Assembly (NCBI RefSeq): GCF_018127925.1 | Contig: NZ_CP072348.1 | Location: forward strand, 1,776,501-1,840,500 | Direction: 5' to 3' | DNA length: 64,000 nt | Source of the DNA: Prevotella melaninogenica | GTDB lineage: Bacteria > Bacteroidota > Bacteroidia > Bacteroidales > Bacteroidaceae | Shown here: piece after piece, positions 1 to 8,704 of the stretch | How positions within the stretch are numbered: the first letter of the stretch is position 1 | Layout: every line of letters starts with the position of its first letter | The notes under the pieces: model-generated | Databases searched by the model: none | The model's input: only the letters and a program-made list of their open reading frames with translations | What the model was told of the DNA's origin: nothing | Made by a program: the position numbers and the translations under genes

Positions 1-328
1 GATGATTTGCAAGGGATTTTTTCTTTGTAGGGGTACTTAAAGCGTACTTTGCTATTAATGGATAAAATCAGAACTCACTCAAGCCTTTATTCAGAACTCA
101 CTCCTATCTTTAATCATACTATTAAGTTTAAAATTATTTTCATGGAAATAAATTGATGGTAATGGCTTGTTGTGTCGGTAATGTACTTTATAATAAGTAG
201 CTTTTCTTGCGAATGGGTTGGCTCTTGATTGCTTTTTCGGTTCTTCCTTTAAATATATAACGTGTTGGGAGGATAAAGACTTATACACTTGCATGGTATT
301 ACTATGTCAAATTATACAGGCTTTTTAA

Positions 329-822
329 GGAGGATAAAGTAATCGATAAATGCAAATTGATACTATTTTATCCGTCTTTTACAAACAACTTATTCCTTTG
401 TTATTTGCTATTTGTAAACTCTTTTCATACAACTCAAAACCTATACATGCTCTTTAGGCTTCTTAAAGACGCCTAATTGACTTGCAAAAGGTGCCCTTTT
501 GAGGTCTTACTAACGCCCTTTTGAAGTCCAATTAAGCACCTTTTCTTGTACTACTTTATAACTGATTGATTCTCTGTTGGTTATAGACTTGCTTTTTAGA
601 TGTGATTTTATCCTAATTTATAGATGTTTTATTCGAAATTATGTAATGATTTTTTTCAAAATCTTATCTATATAGTTGAGGTGTTAAAATAAAAGGGTTT
701 TCTATGTCAGAAAGTGATAATAAAGTAGGTAGTATGATAGTCTTAGCTATAATTTTCATTAATGAGTAACTCCGGTTCTTCCGTTAAGGAACCACGAAAA
801 GCATCCACACATTTAACGGAAG
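329..822 (+). repeat. ~580-bp dispersed element, copy 1 (truncated at its left side)
   Basis: This stretch aligns along its length with copy 2 (from 836) and with the reverse complement of copy 3 (34245-34823). It ends in the shared terminus ACATTTAACGGAAG at about 809-822. Its core holds five units with an exact 22-bp period, anchored at G449, G471, G493 and G515 and at the CTTTT of 541. The left end lacks the CTTCCGTTAAATG terminus seen in the other copies, so I call it truncated. I see no convincing gene in 1-328. A 67-codon open frame on the minus strand at 91-294 is K/R-rich and has no recognisable family. Confidence 0.75.
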
Positions 823-835
823 AATCAATAAGGTT

Positions 836-1609
836 CTTCCGTTAAATGCGCAGATTGTTGATAGAATGAGATTAATTCACATAAACGGAATGAATCTCCC
901 CAATTAGATGGTTTTAGGCTGAGGGATAAATTACATAACAGATATAATTAGATGCGATATCTACCTGTCATCTATAAACAACGTATTCCTTCTTTAGCTG
1001 ATATTTGTAAACCATTTTCGTACGGTTCAAATCCAATACATGCTCTTTTGGCTTCTAAAAGACGCCTAATTGACTTGCAAAAGGTGCCCTTTAAGACCCT
1101 TACTAATGCCCTTTTGAAGTTCAATTAAGCATCTTTTACTTTACTACTTTATAACGAATTGATTTTCTTATGGTTACAAACCTGCTTTTTATATGTGTTT
1201 TTGCCGTTATTTATTGATGTTTTATTTGGAATTATGTAATGATTTTTCAAATCCTTATCTGCGGATTTTCGAAGTCTTAAATGAAATGGTTTTCTATGAA
1301 AGAGGATGATAATAGGATAGACACTTGACTGTCATAACTATGTTTTTGATTAATGAGTAACTTCGGTTTATCCGTTATAGCAATACGAAAAGTGTCCACA
1401 CATTTAACCCAAATCGGTCATTAGAGCACAATGTTTCAGGAATTCTTGTTTTTGTGTTGTTTCCTAACATCTTTTATTTTCTTGTCGGCACCTTGCCTGT
1501 CTTTGCAACTTGACGTAGCCCGCTACGCCTGCGTTACAAAGATAGGCAATCTGCTCGACAATAAAATAGAATCTGTTTAGGCTCTAATGAGCGATTTGGG
1601 TTTAACGGA
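836..1609 (+). repeat. ~580-bp dispersed element, copy 2, interrupted by a fold-back element
   Basis: The copy begins with CTTCCGTTAAATGCG at 836 and ends with CACATTTAACGG. The 193-bp fold-back element at 1408-1600 interrupts it next to that right end. With the insert and one copy of the TTTAA duplication removed, it is close to 580 bp and has inverted termini of the form CTTCCGTTAAATGYG. The 22-bp array inside has anchors at 1042, 1064, 1086 and 1108, and the CTTTT of 1134. No transposase is encoded, so it looks like a non-autonomous mobile element or a structured repeat. Confidence 0.75.
1408..1600. mobile_element. 193-bp fold-back (MITE-like) element, copy 1
   Basis: The ends are inverted repeats: CCCAAATCGGTCATTAGAGC on the left, and on the right its near-exact reverse complement ending GCGATTTGGG. 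Most of the two halves are also complementary, and the centre holds GTAGCCCGCTAC, so the whole element can fold into one long imperfect hairpin. It is flanked by TTTAA direct repeats (1403-1407 and 1601-1605) and interrupts a copy of the ~580-bp element. Both points support transposition. A second copy lies at 11485-11676. No protein is encoded, so a transposase must act in trans. The terminal CCCAA is shared with the IS copies in this window, but that link is only a guess. Confidence 0.8.
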
Positions 1610-1766
1610 AAAACTGGAAAATACGCTTAAGATAGTTCGGAATAGGGAGGAAGTATTCTGGTTAATATGGCTTGTTGGGGAATGTGAAAAGGTGCAAATT
1701 GTCACTTATGGATAGCATTTAGATGTAATTTATGTGTATTTTCTTGGCAAATCAACCTTTTTTGCT

Positions 1767-1775
1767 TACCTTTAC
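1767..1775 (+). promoter_or_regulatory. Probable fabI promoter (-7 region)
   Basis: TTACCTTTAC lies about 25-30 bp before the fabI start. It resembles the Bacteroidetes -7 box TAnnTTTG with one mismatch. A TTGG at about 1743 lies at a plausible -33 distance. Confidence 0.45.
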
Positions 1776-1798
1776 ACCAAATTTGAATAACGAACATT

Positions 1799-2656
1799 AT
1801 GAGTTACAACTTATTAAAAGGTAAAAGAGGTATTATTTTTGGAGCCCTCAACGAGATGTCTATCGCATGGAAAGTTGCTGAAAGAGCAGTTGAGGAAGGT
1901 GCAACAATCACTTTGTCAAATACTCCTATCGCAGTAAGAATGGGTACAGTAAATGCACTGTCAGAGAAGTTAAACTGCGAGGTTATTCCTGCTGATGCAA
2001 CTAACGTTGAGGACTTGGAGAACGTATTCAAGCGCTCAATGGAGGTTTTGGGTGGTAAGATTGACTTCGTTCTGCACTCTATCGGTATGTCACCAAACGT
2101 GCGTAAGCACCGTACATACGATGACTTGGACTATAAGATGCTTGATACAACACTTGATATCTCAGCTGTTTCATTCCACAAGATGATTCAGAGTGCTAAG
2201 AAACTTGATGCTATCAATGAGTATGGTTCAATCCTTGCACTCTCTTACGTAGCTGCTCAGCGTACCTTCTACGGTTACAATGATATGGCTGATGCTAAGG
2301 CATTGTTGGAGAGTATCGGTCGTAGCTTCGGTTATATTTATGGTCGTGAGAAGCACGTACGTATCAACACTATTTCTCAGTCACCTACAATGACAACTGC
2401 TGGTTCAGGTGTGAAGGGTATGGATAAGCTCTTCGACTTCGCTGACCGTATGTCTCCATTGGGCAATGCAAGTGCTGCTGAGTGTGCTGACTATTGTATC
2501 GTAATGTTCTCTGACCTCACCCGTAAGGTGACAATGCAGAACCTCTACCACGATGGTGGTTTCTCAAATGTGGGTATGAGTCTCCGTGCTATGGCTACAT
2601 ACGAGAAGGGTCTCGATGAGTATAAGGACGAGAACGGTAATATTATCTACGGATAA
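1799..2656 (+). CDS. fabI: Enoyl-[acyl-carrier-protein] reductase FabI
   Basis: This enzyme reduces the trans-2-enoyl-ACP double bond with NAD(P)H, the last step of each round of fatty-acid elongation, in the cytoplasm. The 285-aa product is a short-chain dehydrogenase of FabI type. It has the atypical dinucleotide-binding start G-A-L-N-E-M-S-I-A (residues 15-23) and the FabI catalytic pair Y150/Y160 with K167 in Y-x6-K spacing. FabI is the triclosan target family; nothing in the sequence bears on resistance. The gene stands alone, with an upstream promoter-like box and the next gene interrupted by an IS. A GC-rich REP-like hairpin begins directly after the stop codon. Identification is firm. 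Confidence 0.96.
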   Translation: MSYNLLKGKRGIIFGALNEMSIAWKVAERAVEEGATITLSNTPIAVRMGTVNALSEKLNCEVIPADATNVEDLENVFKRSMEVLGGKIDFVLHSIGMSPNVRKHRTYDDLDYKMLDTTLDISAVSFHKMIQSAKKLDAINEYGSILALSYVAAQRTFYGYNDMADAKALLESIGRSFGYIYGREKHVRINTISQSPTMTTAGSGVKGMDKLFDFADRMSPLGNASAAECADYCIVMFSDLTRKVTMQNLYHDGGFSNVGMSLRAMATYEKGLDEYKDENGNIIYG

Positions 2657-2717
2657 GTAAAGCCCCACCCCGACCCTCCCCGAAGGGGGAGGGAGGCAAA
2701 TAGGGGAGGGGTAGGAT
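2657..2717 (+). repeat. REP-like GC-rich hairpin after fabI
   Basis: GTAAAGCCCCACCCCGACC is followed by CCTCCCCGAAGGGGGAGG and a second G-rich stretch. It starts at the base after the fabI stop. The same sequence recurs, in the sense orientation relative to the gene, at the ends of the RNase H gene, argS, dgt and the fimbrillin-like gene. It can form a C/G-rich stem and may act as a transcript end or mRNA stabiliser. Confidence 0.75.
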
Positions 2718-2950
2718 AAAGGGGATTGTCTTTATAGATGTAATTCTCTACCACTATCTAATGTAACTCCTCTTTATGCGCTTGTTGAGGAAGGTGCTAA
2801 GCCCAAGTTTAACCGGCAAAATTATTTTTCATAAATTTTCGGGATGTTTTGTGTAGTATCAATTTGAAAAATGATTGATAATCAAGTGTAGAGTATTGTT
2901 GCGAGGAGTAAAATCTGATTTGTAGGACACAGTCATATCAAAATTATTTT

Positions 2951-2959
2951 GTTACTTTG
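2951..2959 (+). promoter_or_regulatory. IS transposase promoter (-7 box)
   Basis: TACTTTGCA (a one-base-shorter TAnnTTTG-like box) lies only about 6 bp before the transposase ATG. Either the transcript is nearly leaderless or a start slightly downstream is used. It is conserved in the second IS copy. Confidence 0.4.
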
Positions 2960-2964
2960 CACTC

Positions 2965-4845
2965 ATGCACGCAAATGTACAGACACGATTCAACCCTGCC
3001 ACAGGGGACATGGCTCCTTATTATCGCATCAAGGAGTCATATCGTGATGTGCAGGGTCATGTACATTCGCTAATTCTGTTGAATATCGGGTTCGAACCTT
3101 CACTTACTGCTGTACAGGTTCGAAAAATTGCATACGCTCTTACCGAACGCTTCAAAAATAGAAGTACACCCTCGCTTTTCAAAGAACATCTTGACGGTCT
3201 TACTCCTATTGAACAGGCAAAGGCTGACGAATGGTGGATCCGTATGGAGAAAGAAGGTGGAATCGATCGATTTAATAAGGAAGAGCAGAAGTCGCTGAGA
3301 AAATATGAGAACTACATAGACCTTGAGACGGCAAACTATACTGACGCAAGGAATGTTGGTGCAGAGTGGCTCTGCAAGCAGACAATAGACAAGCTACAAT
3401 TAGAGGGTTTTCTGCGCAAAAACGGGTGGACGGAGAATGCGATACACACGGCTTTGTCAGCATTGATTGTTCGCACGGTATATGCAGTTTCTGAACGTTC
3501 ATCTTATTATTATTTGCGCGATAACTCGGCTGCCGCTGAACTTTATAGTGGAGTTCCTGGCTGGACACCAGGAATCAATTCTCTGTATAAAATCACTGAT
3601 AAATTATATGAACTAAAGGAACAGTTAGAGCATCATCTGTGCAGCATTACTGACGCTCTCTTTAATATAGACAACAAGTTGATGCTCTTCGACTTAACCA
3701 ACTTCTATTTCGAGGGCAGCAAGCGTAACAGCAACAAGGCCAAGTTCGGTCGTTCAAAAGAAAAACGCTCTGACTGTAAGCTACTTGTACTTGCATTATG
3801 TATCAATAAAGAAGGTTTTATACGTTATTCTTCTATCTTAGAGGGTAATACAGCAGATCCCAAGTCTCTACCCAATATGATTGATACGCTGGCAAAGAGG
3901 AATCCATCAAGAACAAAGGATACGCTCGTTGTCATGGATGCAGGTGTTGCCACGGAAGAGAACTTGGAGTTAATAAAGAAAAAGGGTTACAATTATCTCT
4001 GCGTATCCCGTACGAAAATGAAAGACTATATGCTCAGTGATGATAACAAGAGCGTTACAGTAATGGATGCCCGTCGGCAGAAGATAACGCTGAAAGAGGT
4101 TAAGACAGAGGATGATGAGGATTATTATCTCGAAATAACATCTCCTTCGAAAGCTATGACAGAGTCGTCCATGAACAGGGTTTGGAAAGAGCGTTTTGAG
4201 ATGGAACTGCAGAGGATAAACAATGGAATCTCCAAGAAAGGTGGAACAAAAACCTATGAAAAGGTTGTTGAACGTACAGGACGTGCCATACAGAAGTACC
4301 CTTCTATAGCGAAGTTCTACCAGATAAGCTACATAAAAAATGAGAAGAAGCCCAAGGAGATGCTACGTGTAGACTGGGAGATAAAAGACCTCTCGGCAAT
4401 GGAATCTGGTCATGGAGTCTATTTCCTCCGTAGCAATGTCAGGACACTTTCTGAGTGTGTAACATGGGAATACTACAATCTCATTCGTGAGATAGAATGT
4501 ACGAACAGACAACTAAAGAATGATCTCAACCTCCGTCCAATCTATCATCAGAAAGATGAGCGAAGCGACGCACACCTTTTCTTCGGTTTATTAGCCTACT
4601 GGGTGGTAAACACTATCCGTTGTCAATTAAAACGAGAAGGAGAATCCTGTTACTGGACCGAGATAGTACGACGTATGAGTACCCAAAAGCTCGTCACCAC
4701 AAAAGGGAAGAATCCATTAGGTGAAACCATCGAGATGCGCCAGTGCAGTAGTCCTTCGAAGCAAGCAAAACAGATATACGATAAGTTGAACTTAAAACAC
4801 TCACCATTCAAAAAGAATAAAATTTGTAGGACACAGAGCCCATAA
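2965..4845 (+). CDS. IS1634-family DDE transposase
   Basis: This 626-aa transposase belongs to the IS4 superfamily and moves the surrounding IS. Likely catalytic residues lie in L-F-D-L-T-N-F-Y-F-E-G (near residue 245), in V-V-M-D-A-G (near 325) and in the R-E-I-E-C-T-N-R-Q-L-K segment (near 510), which resembles the YREK signature of the superfamily. The basic N-terminal half (about 1-200) is probably DNA-binding. The frame is uninterrupted, so the copy should be active. The second copy in this window differs by a handful of substitutions and a 1-nt deletion, which points to recent transposition. I assign the family from protein character and length; the exact IS name cannot be given. Confidence 0.88.
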   Translation: MHANVQTRFNPATGDMAPYYRIKESYRDVQGHVHSLILLNIGFEPSLTAVQVRKIAYALTERFKNRSTPSLFKEHLDGLTPIEQAKADEWWIRMEKEGGIDRFNKEEQKSLRKYENYIDLETANYTDARNVGAEWLCKQTIDKLQLEGFLRKNGWTENAIHTALSALIVRTVYAVSERSSYYYLRDNSAAAELYSGVPGWTPGINSLYKITDKLYELKEQLEHHLCSITDALFNIDNKLMLFDLTNFYFEGSKRNSNKAKFGRSKEKRSDCKLLVLALCINKEGFIRYSSILEGNTADPKSLPNMIDTLAKRNPSRTKDTLVVMDAGVATEENLELIKKKGYNYLCVSRTKMKDYMLSDDNKSVTVMDARRQKITLKEVKTEDDEDYYLEITSPSKAMTESSMNRVWKERFEMELQRINNGISKKGGTKTYEKVVERTGRAIQKYPSIAKFYQISYIKNEKKPKEMLRVDWEIKDLSAMESGHGVYFLRSNVRTLSECVTWEYYNLIREIECTNRQLKNDLNLRPIYHQKDERSDAHLFFGLLAYWVVNTIRCQLKREGESCYWTEIVRRMSTQKLVTTKGKNPLGETIEMRQCSSPSKQAKQIYDKLNLKHSPFKKNKICRTQSP

Positions 4846-4920
4846 GAAAAACGAGGAAAGTACGGTGACAGTAACAATTAGGCGAAAGTGGGTGTTAAAC
4901 TTGGGTAAGAGAAATAATAA

Positions 4921-4957
4921 AAAACTCCAGTAAGTGAGAACTTACTGGAGTTTTTTT
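4921..4957 (+). terminator. Rho-independent terminator (probably originally of fabI)
   Basis: A perfect 12-bp stem, ACTCCAGTAAGT / ACTTACTGGAGT (4924-4935 and 4940-4951), has a GAGA loop and is followed by a T run. It starts about 14 bp past the right end of the IS. It probably terminated fabI before the IS separated the two. Confidence 0.85.
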
Positions 4958-5003
4958 ATTTCTATTGTTATTCTCGAAATAACTTATTGTACCAAATCTT
5001 AAG

Positions 5004-5104
5004 CAAGTTTGTCTCCCTCAAATCTTTTTTCTATAGCAAACCATAAGCAAACTTTCCTCCCTCAAATCAGTTTTCATACCAAACCATACGCTAATTTGTC
5101 TCCC
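5004..5104. repeat. Tandem 44/43-bp repeat
   Basis: Three copies of GCAARTTTGTCTCCCTCAAA-like sequence follow each other at offsets of 44 and about 43 bp. The last copy runs into the REP-like hairpin at 5101-5137. The 44-bp spacing is twice the 22-bp period seen elsewhere in this window, but a 22-bp sub-period is not clear here. Confidence 0.55.
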
Positions 5105-5137
5105 TCCCCTTTCGGGGAGGGTCGGGGTGGGGCTTTA
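5101..5137 (-). repeat. REP-like GC-rich hairpin at the end of the RNase H gene
   Basis: Read on the minus strand it is TAAAGCCCCACCCCGACC followed by CTCCCCGAAAGGGGAGGGA. Its first three bases are the stop codon of the RNase H reading frame. It is nearly identical to the element after fabI and argS. Confidence 0.75.
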
Positions 5138-6034
5138 CTTCCTACCAAAGTCGGCAGGAATCTCACCCCACTGCTTGGTTTCCCACTTTATAATAGGTGT
5201 CGTAACCTTATGCGTTTGGAGCCAATGTTCCGCGCGAGCGATGACTTGATGAAGTTGTTCGGTATCTGCATTGCGGACAAAAGTAGTCTTACAACGTTTT
5301 TTATTCACCCATAAGATAGCATTATAAGAGTCGCTATAAATAACTTTATCCTTGATACCTTGCTTCTCCATTAGTGCCAAAGCATGAACAATAGCGAGGA
5401 ACTCACCAATATTGTTTGTTCCCATAACTGGACCAAAATGGAAGACTCTTGCACCAGTTTGTAGGTCAACACATTGATACTCCATCGGTCCCGGATTGCC
5501 AGAACAAGCGGCGTCAACAGCCCAAGCACCAGCCCCCCTCAATCCCCCCGAAAGGGGGGAAGCCCCAGTCTGCTGTGGTTGGATGCCAGACTGAGTATTA
5601 GTTTGAGAACTCGTCTGTGTATTTTGCGGAGAACCACCTGCTTGATTTGTATTCTGTGAGTCTATTGCCATTATAGTTTCTTTAATCTTCTGGATAACTT
5701 CTTCCCTATGGTTGAAGACTTCCTCATTAGTGAATCGGATGACAGTATAACCCCATTGCACAAGGTCACGAGTCCGTTCCTCATCCTTTATAATCTGTTC
5801 ATCATTAAAATGATACTTACCATCAATTTCAACAATAAGTTTATACTTAAGGTTGATGAAGTCGGCAATATATTGTCCGATGATATGTTGTCTACGAAAC
5901 TTGTGACCACTTTGTTTTCCTTTTAGGTATAACCAAAGTAGGTTTTCTGCTTGTGTAGAGTGCTACCTGTTCTTGATAGCATTTGCTTTCAGCAGTTCAT
6001 ACTCTATCTCATCAGCCGTTTCATAGATGTACAT
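5135..6034 (-). pseudogene. DUF559 endonuclease-RNase H fusion with an in-frame stop
   Basis: Reading from ATG at 6034, the frame gives M-Y-I-Y-E-T-A-D-E-I-E-Y-E-L-L-K and then a TAG at 5963-5965. It resumes in the same frame with a DUF559 (Vsr-like nuclease) domain: QAENLLWLYLKGKQ, HKFRRQHIIGQYIADF, KLIVEIDGKYH. After an S/T/Q/N-rich linker comes an RNase H domain, with probable catalytic acids in A-V-D-A-A-C-S-G-N-P-G-P, N-I-G-E-F and Y-S-D-S-Y-N. RNase H removes RNA from RNA-DNA hybrids. A single base change would restore the frame. The RNase H part could still be made from ATG at 5674 or GTG at 5761. The linker includes a translated REP-like repeat (about 5527-5570). Fusion of these two domains is unusual to me. 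Confidence 0.72.
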
Positions 6035-6075
6035 AGCCTAATGTTTTTTACTTTTATCCCACCTTACCCATTTTG

Positions 6076-6114
6076 CCTCCCTCCCCCTTTGGGGAGGGTC
6101 GGGGTGGGGCTTTA
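6076..6114 (-). repeat. REP-like GC-rich hairpin at the end of argS
   Basis: The minus strand reads TAAAGCCCCACCCCGACC then CTCCCCAAAGGGGGAGGG. The TAA is the argS stop codon (6112-6114). This is the third member of the family in the first 6.2 kb. Confidence 0.75.
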
Positions 6115-8307
6115 CATCCTCTCAGGCACCTCAATACCGAGCAATGCCATACCATTCTTGATGACCTTAGCCACGTTCTTGGCAATCATCAGACGGGTAA
6201 TCTTCTCTGCTTCGGTATAAGCGTTGAGGATGCTATAGTCATGATAGAACTGGTTGAACTCCTTAGTCAGCTCATAGCAGTAGTTTGCAATACCACTTGG
6301 GCTATAGTCGATACCAGCCTGTACAACTGCAGCACCGAAGTCATTGAGCTTCTGGATGAGAGCAATCTCCTTGTCATTGAGCGGAGCATTGCCGTTAAGT
6401 GATGCTGGTAAGGTGATGTTCTGTGCCTCAGCCTTACGGAGGATACTACGGATACGTGCGTAAGTGTACTGGATGAATGGTCCTGTATTACCATTAAAGT
6501 CGATAGACTCCTCTGGGTTGAAGAGCATATTCTTGCGCGCATCAACTTTAAGGATGAAGTACTTCAGCGCACCCATACCCACGATACGTGCAATCTCGTT
6601 CTTCTCTCCCTCTGTGATACCTTCCAACTTGTTCACCTTATCCTCGCTAAGACTCTTTGCGTTCTCAATCATTGATGCAACAAGGTCGTCTGCATCGACA
6701 ACTGTTCCCTCACGACTCTTCATCTTACCGTTTGGCAATTCAACCATACCGTATGAGAAGTGTACAAGATCTTTACCCCATTTGAAGCCCAAACGGTCCA
6801 AGAGGATAGAGAGAACTTGGAAGTGGTAGTTCTGCTCGTTACCAACGACATAAATCATCTTGTCGATAGGGAAGTCGTTGAAACGCATCTCTGCAGTACC
6901 AATGTCCTGTGTCATATAAACCGATGTGCCATCCTTACGCAGTAGAAGTTTCTGGTCCAAACCCTCATTTGTGAGGTCAGCCCATACTGAGTTGTCTTCC
7001 TTACGGATGAAGAGTCCCTTCTCAAGACCTTCTTCCACCTTCTTCTTACCAGCGAGATAAGTGCTTGATTCGTAGTAAATCTTATCGAAACCAACGCCCA
7101 ACGCCTTATAAGTCTCATCGAAACCAGCATATACCCAGTTGTTCATCTTCTCCCACAAAGCACGAATCTCTGGGTCGTTAGCTTCCCACTTCACGAGCAT
7201 TTGCTGAGCTTGATACAGGAGACTTCGGTCTATATGTTCTGAAATTTTTTTCTCTAAATGCGTAATTAATAAAATTCTCTCAGGTATCTGTCTCCATAAT
7301 GGACGCTTTATTAGTATTTTTAACAAATCTGAGAATACCTTATACATTCCATAAGAATAATCTTCACTAAATCTGTATTCCTTTTTTTTCTTCTTCTTTA
7401 ATATATGCTTTCCAAGAAGTTTCGAAAACATTTCATACTCACTGGGGTTATTGAAGATAGTAATACTTTCTTTTTTAGAGGAGTAATTCTCTAATGTCTC
7501 TATCATTGTTTCATAAAGCATAGACATATGCCAATTGAAAGAAAAACTACTTCCTGATTGTTTTTTGTACTTGAAATAATCTTTTCTGCTAATTAACAAG
7601 TCAAGCAACTCATCAATATTATATGCTTTTTCTTGATTTGTTGTACCTTTTTTCCAATTTTGTATAAATCTTTTTTCTTGATTTCTAAGTTTTTTGTTGA
7701 ATAGTACATATAGATCCCCAACAAAGTGATCGCCCTTCTTGCCAGCCTGCTCAGGGGTGATACCATTACCCCACTTCAGCCAAGCCAACATAGACTTACA
7801 GATGTGGATACCACGGTCATTAACGATATTTGTCTTTACCACCTTGTTACCATTAGCCTCCATAATCTGTGCCAACGACCAACCGAGGAGGTTGTTACGT
7901 ACGTGACCAAGGTGAAGTGGCTTATTTGTGTTAGGTGAAGAGTATTCAATCATCACCAATGGACTCTCGTCTGTCACACGCTTCTCACCGAACTTCTCGT
8001 CAGCATTGATGTCATTCAGCAGCCCTGTCCATGCAGCCTGCGCAATAACGAGGTTGAGGAAGCCCTTTACGACATTGAAGTCTGCCACAGCCTTGCAGTT
8101 CTTCTTCAGGTATTCACCTAAATCCTGTGCGGTATCTTCAGGCTTCTTGTGTGAAGTCTTCAGCAGTGGGAAAGTGACGAGTGTGAGGTTACCCTCAAAG
8201 TCGCTGCGTGTCTTCTGCAGCTGAATCATCTTTTCAGGAACTTCTGTTCCATACAATTCCTTTACAGCTGCAAGTGCAGCAATGGTAATTTGCTCTTCTA
8301 TCTTCAT
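6112..8307 (-). CDS. argS: Arginyl-tRNA synthetase with a ~160-residue AT-rich insertion
   Basis: This class I synthetase charges tRNA-Arg with arginine. The H-L-G-H form of the HIGH motif is at about residues 132-135, the KMSKS counterpart G-K-M-K-S-R-E-G-T near 524, and the helical anticodon-binding domain is C-terminal. I start at 8307, not the upstream ATG at 8334, because 8334 lies inside the promoter box. The product is 731 aa, whereas Bacteroidales ArgRS is usually near 600. The excess lies at residues ~204-364 (nt 7216-7698), between F-V-G-D-L-Y-V-L-F and Q-A-Q-Q-M-L-V-K-W-E. It is K/L/S-rich, includes a run of six lysines, and by eye is about 30% GC against 45-50% around it. The frame stays open, so the protein is probably functional. 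The insert has no recognisable domain. Confidence 0.93.
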   Translation of the reverse strand: MKIEEQITIAALAAVKELYGTEVPEKMIQLQKTRSDFEGNLTLVTFPLLKTSHKKPEDTAQDLGEYLKKNCKAVADFNVVKGFLNLVIAQAAWTGLLNDINADEKFGEKRVTDESPLVMIEYSSPNTNKPLHLGHVRNNLLGWSLAQIMEANGNKVVKTNIVNDRGIHICKSMLAWLKWGNGITPEQAGKKGDHFVGDLYVLFNKKLRNQEKRFIQNWKKGTTNQEKAYNIDELLDLLISRKDYFKYKKQSGSSFSFNWHMSMLYETMIETLENYSSKKESITIFNNPSEYEMFSKLLGKHILKKKKKKEYRFSEDYSYGMYKVFSDLLKILIKRPLWRQIPERILLITHLEKKISEHIDRSLLYQAQQMLVKWEANDPEIRALWEKMNNWVYAGFDETYKALGVGFDKIYYESSTYLAGKKKVEEGLEKGLFIRKEDNSVWADLTNEGLDQKLLLRKDGTSVYMTQDIGTAEMRFNDFPIDKMIYVVGNEQNYHFQVLSILLDRLGFKWGKDLVHFSYGMVELPNGKMKSREGTVVDADDLVASMIENAKSLSEDKVNKLEGITEGEKNEIARIVGMGALKYFILKVDARKNMLFNPEESIDFNGNTGPFIQYTYARIRSILRKAEAQNITLPASLNGNAPLNDKEIALIQKLNDFGAAVVQAGIDYSPSGIANYCYELTKEFNQFYHDYSILNAYTEAEKITRLMIAKNVAKVIKNGMALLGIEVPERM
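7216..7698 (-). other. AT-rich in-frame insertion inside argS
   Basis: This segment encodes the residues absent from ordinary ArgRS. Its ends lie between two strongly conserved blocks of the catalytic half. Usual family members have only about 25 residues here, so the extra is about 135-160 residues. It contains no stop codon and no IS-like ends. It is neither an intein nor an intron as far as I can see: no splicing Cys/Ser/His-Asn block and no ribozyme core were recognised. Confidence 0.75.
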
Positions 8308-8330
8308 CTTTTGTTTCTTTTTATCTGTCT

Positions 8331-8339
8331 GCAAAGTTA
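8331..8339 (-). promoter_or_regulatory. argS promoter (-7 box TAACTTTGC)
   Basis: The minus strand reads TAACTTTGC, a match to the Bacteroidetes -7 box. Transcription would begin just after it, so the ATG at 8334 cannot be the start and the ATG at 8307 is favoured. A clear -33 TTTG was not seen. Confidence 0.7.
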
Positions 8340-8378
8340 CGGAAAATCAGCCGAATAACGGCAGGAGGAGGGTGGTTA

Positions 8379-8410
8379 ATTCATAATTCATAATTCATAA
8401 TTCATAATTA
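8379..8410. repeat. Short 7-bp tandem repeat AATTCAT
   Basis: Four or five direct copies of AATTCAT are followed by AATTATG. The same simple motif family fills 38784-38910. It lies upstream of argS in a 370-bp stretch without genes. Confidence 0.7.
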
Positions 8411-8535
8411 TGATTAGTTTTGATTCAAAACTTATATCTCATACTTTATAATTTTATTGTTTGTCAGTTGTAATTATGTTTGCCCTTTTATGCAGTCTAA
8501 TAAACAATCTTGTGTAAGCTTTTTAGTAGTGTTTT

Positions 8536-8595
8536 GCGGTGGTGTTGATGCTCAGCACGAGTGGTGTTGTTGGTAAGCACCAATGGTGTTAAGCG
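8536..8595. repeat. 22-bp period array (GCACCAATGGTG type), three units
   Basis: GTGGTGTT or ATGGTGTT recurs with its last base at 8546, 8568 and 8590, which is exactly 22 bp each time. The third unit holds the palindrome CACCAATGGTG. The sequence type matches the arrays at 23862, 37126 and 41596. Confidence 0.75.
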
Positions 8596-8704
8596 CTAAT
8601 CGCCATGCAATATATGATGGGGGAGATATCAACTTGTTGTTAAAAAGAGTCATACTGTCAAAAAGTAATTAATGGTTATTCGATGTAGGGGCTTACTTTC
8701 TTAA

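Larger units (their letters stand above)
2802..4905 (+). mobile_element. IS1634-like insertion sequence, copy 1 (intact, 2104 bp)
   Basis: The terminal inverted repeats are CCCAAGTTTAAC on both sides. TAAG is directly repeated at 2798-2801 and 4906-4909, consistent with a 4-bp target duplication. It carries one transposase gene. A near-identical copy, 1 bp shorter, lies inverted at 8705-10807. It inserted between fabI and a perfect terminator hairpin at 4924-4957. Confidence 0.88.

Noticed and set aside
91-294. A 67-aa minus-strand gene at the left edge
   Set aside because: It has no matching promoter box or family. The composition is low in informative residues and it sits in repeat-rich DNA.
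7216-7698. Intein or group I/II intron in argS
   Set aside because: The insert lacks intein splice-junction residues and homing endonuclease motifs, keeps the reading frame throughout, and shows no ribozyme core.
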